Origin: Emiliania huxleyi CCMP1516
Lineage: Eukaryota > Haptophyta > Isochrysidales > Noelaerhabdaceae
NCBI RefSeq assembly: GCF_000372725.1
Contig: NW_005199722.1
Coordinates: 24,686-88,685, forward strand
DNA length: 64,000 bases
Direction: 5' to 3'
Shown: piece after piece, positions 62,408 through 64,000 of the stretch
Layout of the letters: each line of letters opens with the position of its first letter
Numbering within the stretch: the first letter of the stretch is position 1
Notes under the pieces: generated by a model
The model's database searches: none
Seen by the model: only the letters and a program-made list of their open reading frames with translations
What the model was told of the DNA's origin: nothing
Made by a program: the position numbers and the translations under genes

Positions 62408-63274
62408 AATGGTTGGGTAGTAGGGCTAGAGGGTCGCTCTACACTTAGCCTCTGCAGCGAGCGAGCGCTCAACTTAGCCCCCGCACGGAGCCGGGCTCAG
62501 ACTTAGACGCTGGAAGGCCGGGGGCCATGAACTTAGACGACACGAGGCCAACTCCGGGTAAAACCTGCAAAAGTCCAGGTTTACCCGAAAAATACCTGGA
62601 CGCGGTCCCGACCAGCGTATGTCGCGCACGACGCCATATCGCCGTCTCCCAGGGCCAGTGCGCTACTTGCGGCGCGCAACGCCTGCTCAAGTACGCGCAC
62701 CGTACCATGTGCTGCCGCTATGCGTGCCTTAAGGCGGCTGCGGCGAAGCGGCGGGCGCGGCATGCCGATGGCAGTGCGGACGATGCGGTTGCGATGTGTT
62801 CTGCTTCAAGATCGTGGCGGTGCTTGGCATGCACTTCTGCGATCCCAATCAGCTCATCGCAACGAAGCAGCGCAACAAGCTGGCTGCTGCCAACAAGGCC
62901 CTATGCTACCTCACGCGCGGATCGTTCAAAGAGGACCAGCATACACAGGCTTCTCTGACATGCGTTTGTTTGAGCTTGAGGCTATTTGTGAGAACTATTT
63001 GGCTAGATGTCGCCGAAGTGCGCTCAAGAAGCAGCAACGAGAATCGGAAGAGGAGGATGCTGAGGCGGCGATTGCTGAGCATGAGGAGGATCGATCGCCC
63101 GCCGCGCAGGCGAAGAAAATTTGGGCGCGAGCGCCGTATATCGCGTGCCATGGCCGACTTAGCCGGTGTAAGAGGCTCCCGCTGATCTTAGACCGCGTAA
63201 GCACTCCAGCGTGGCTAGCCACACTTAGACCCGTTAAGCCGCGAGGCTCAGAACTTAGACTACTACCCAACCAG
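62408..63274. mobile_element. TIR DNA element with subterminal ACTTAG repeats
   Basis: GGTTGGGTAGTAG (62,411-62,423) and its exact reverse complement (63,260-63,272) bound the segment. TAAAGGCAG occurs just outside both ends (62,399-62,407 and 63,275-63,283), a likely 9-bp target-site duplication. Inside each end, ACTTAG or CTTAGA recurs about every 30 bp (four times on each side), resembling subterminal transposase-binding arrays. Interior frames encode a Cys/His-containing stretch (ATCGAQRLLKYAHRTMCCRY) and a charged helix (LARCRRSALKKQQRESEEED), perhaps remnants of a gene. A 9-bp duplication suggests a Mutator-like element, but no MULE transposase is visible. Confidence 0.6.
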
Positions 63275-63449
63275 TAAAGGCAGTATTGGATAAAACGGCG
63301 CGGAACCCAGCGACGCGTGCCGGTGAGGCCGATTTTCTTAAACAGACTTAAAAGAGGGACCCCCCGTGCCTGCAATCTCTTAAATGACAATTTGAGCCCC
63401 CAAACCTCCTCATTTCCTAAAAGGTCTTAAAACAATCCGGCCCTCAGAA

Positions 63450-63625
63450 CCCTAGGGGTACCCTAAGCCTTCGAGGGGACCCCTACGCCCTAGCTTGTAG
63501 CTAGGCTTAAAAGGGTGGGCCCTGGGGCGCCTGCGGCTTAAACAGCTTAAAACGGGCCCGGGCCCATTTTAAGGCTGCCTGGGCCGCCGATTCCTTAAAC
63601 GCAAAACGGTCTTAAACGCATAGGC
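63450..63625 (+). repeat. CTTAAA-rich repeat, direct partner at 62.09-62.24 kb
   Basis: Second copy of the repeat described at 62,086-62,240, with an extra CCTAGGGGTACCCTAAG at its left that is the reverse complement of a piece of the first copy. From 63,626 to the window end no gene was recognised; the short ORF at 63,680-63,877 is weak. Confidence 0.6.
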
Positions 63626-64000
63626 TAGTGCCATTTCACTCTGACACGCTAATCTTGAAAACGCCTCCAACGGAGCTCCGTGTTGCTTCCAGCGCCCTCC
63701 CCCGCGCTCCCTGCGGCCATGGCCGATGCTCCTAGTATGAGAGGTCATCTGGCTACCGCGAGAGCGACCCAACTCGTCGACATCGTCCGATGGTTGTGCC
63801 TCAAAGTCAGCCTCCGGAGGCTATCGTGGGGTCGAGCCGGCAGTAGCCGTGACATGTGGTTCCACCACCCCTCGTAGGCTTTGCCTCTGACCGCCACCGT
63901 TCCCAGGCTACCTTATGGGATGGAAAGGAAGGCTGGGCGAGCGTATAGAAGCGTGCTCGACCTCGTCGTGGCAGCCTGCATGGCAGCGCTGGCGGGCGAG

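Noticed and set aside
62086-63625. A long-terminal-repeat element suggested by the two direct CTTAAA-rich repeats
   Set aside because: The copies are rearranged relative to each other, no primer-binding site or polypurine tract was recognised, and the interior is occupied by a TIR element rather than retroelement genes.

Overview
The window is nuclear DNA from a GC-rich eukaryote, most likely a unicellular alga with a secondary plastid. A haptophyte related to the coccolithophores is my best guess; a pelagophyte or a dinoflagellate is not excluded. The evidence is a plastid Rieske protein with a signal peptide plus transit-type presequence, compact genes with many short C/T-rich introns, and introns that start with GC about as often as with GT. 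Intron models below were made by eye: a junction was accepted only when it restored both the reading frame and the alignment to a remembered protein family. Across 12 genes I placed 52 introns: 26 GT-AG, 25 GC-AG and 1 GA-AG. In 48 of 52 the downstream exon begins with G.

Layout. 0.3-4.3 kb: a secreted short-chain dehydrogenase, a hAT-type MITE and a large membrane protein. 4.4-7.2 kb: repeats. 7.2-9.2 kb: plastid Rieske protein (petC) and a Qa-SNARE-like protein. 9.3-11.9 kb: a cluster of truncated retroelement-like copies. 12-15.5 kb: a NiCoT nickel/cobalt permease and a C-4 sterol methyl oxidase-like hydroxylase. 16.4-19.9 kb: small hypotheticals, a second long copy of retroelement family A carrying a nested insertion, and a foldback element. 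20.2-22.8 kb: a glutathione S-transferase fused to a CmcJ/GA4-desaturase-like domain. 23.1-27.6 kb: a METTL24-like secreted protein divergent from a WGR-BRCT-zinc-ribbon nuclear protein, a small membrane protein, and a mitochondrial crotonase divergent from PRP6. 27.8-31.4 kb: PRP6. 32.5-37.2 kb: a Pro/Gly/Tyr-rich protein, an EF-hand protein, and a FAM72 domain fused to a RING finger. 38.0-41.5 kb: a 14-exon secreted beta-propeller of the choice-of-anchor I type. 42.5-44.1 kb: a protein with a duplicated Cys-rich domain and a MITE over its 5' end. 45.3-54.4 kb: a membrane protein, a RanBP2-type zinc-finger protein, a tandem methyltransferase, a J-domain protein and a glycosyltransferase-like protein. 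55.6-61.8 kb: a complete DNA topoisomerase II in 15 exons. 61.8-64 kb: repeats with a nested TIR element.

The genes are not an operon or cluster; they are housekeeping and hypothetical eukaryotic genes separated by repeats. At least three retroelement-like families (A, B, C) recur as copies that share the 3' end and differ at the 5' end, the pattern expected of target-primed non-LTR elements. The observations most worth following are the mixed GT/GC/GA splice donors, the FAM72-RING fusion (FAM72 is linked to ubiquitin-dependent turnover of uracil-DNA glycosylase in mammals), the GST-CmcJ fusion, and the WGR-BRCT protein that lacks a PARP catalytic domain.
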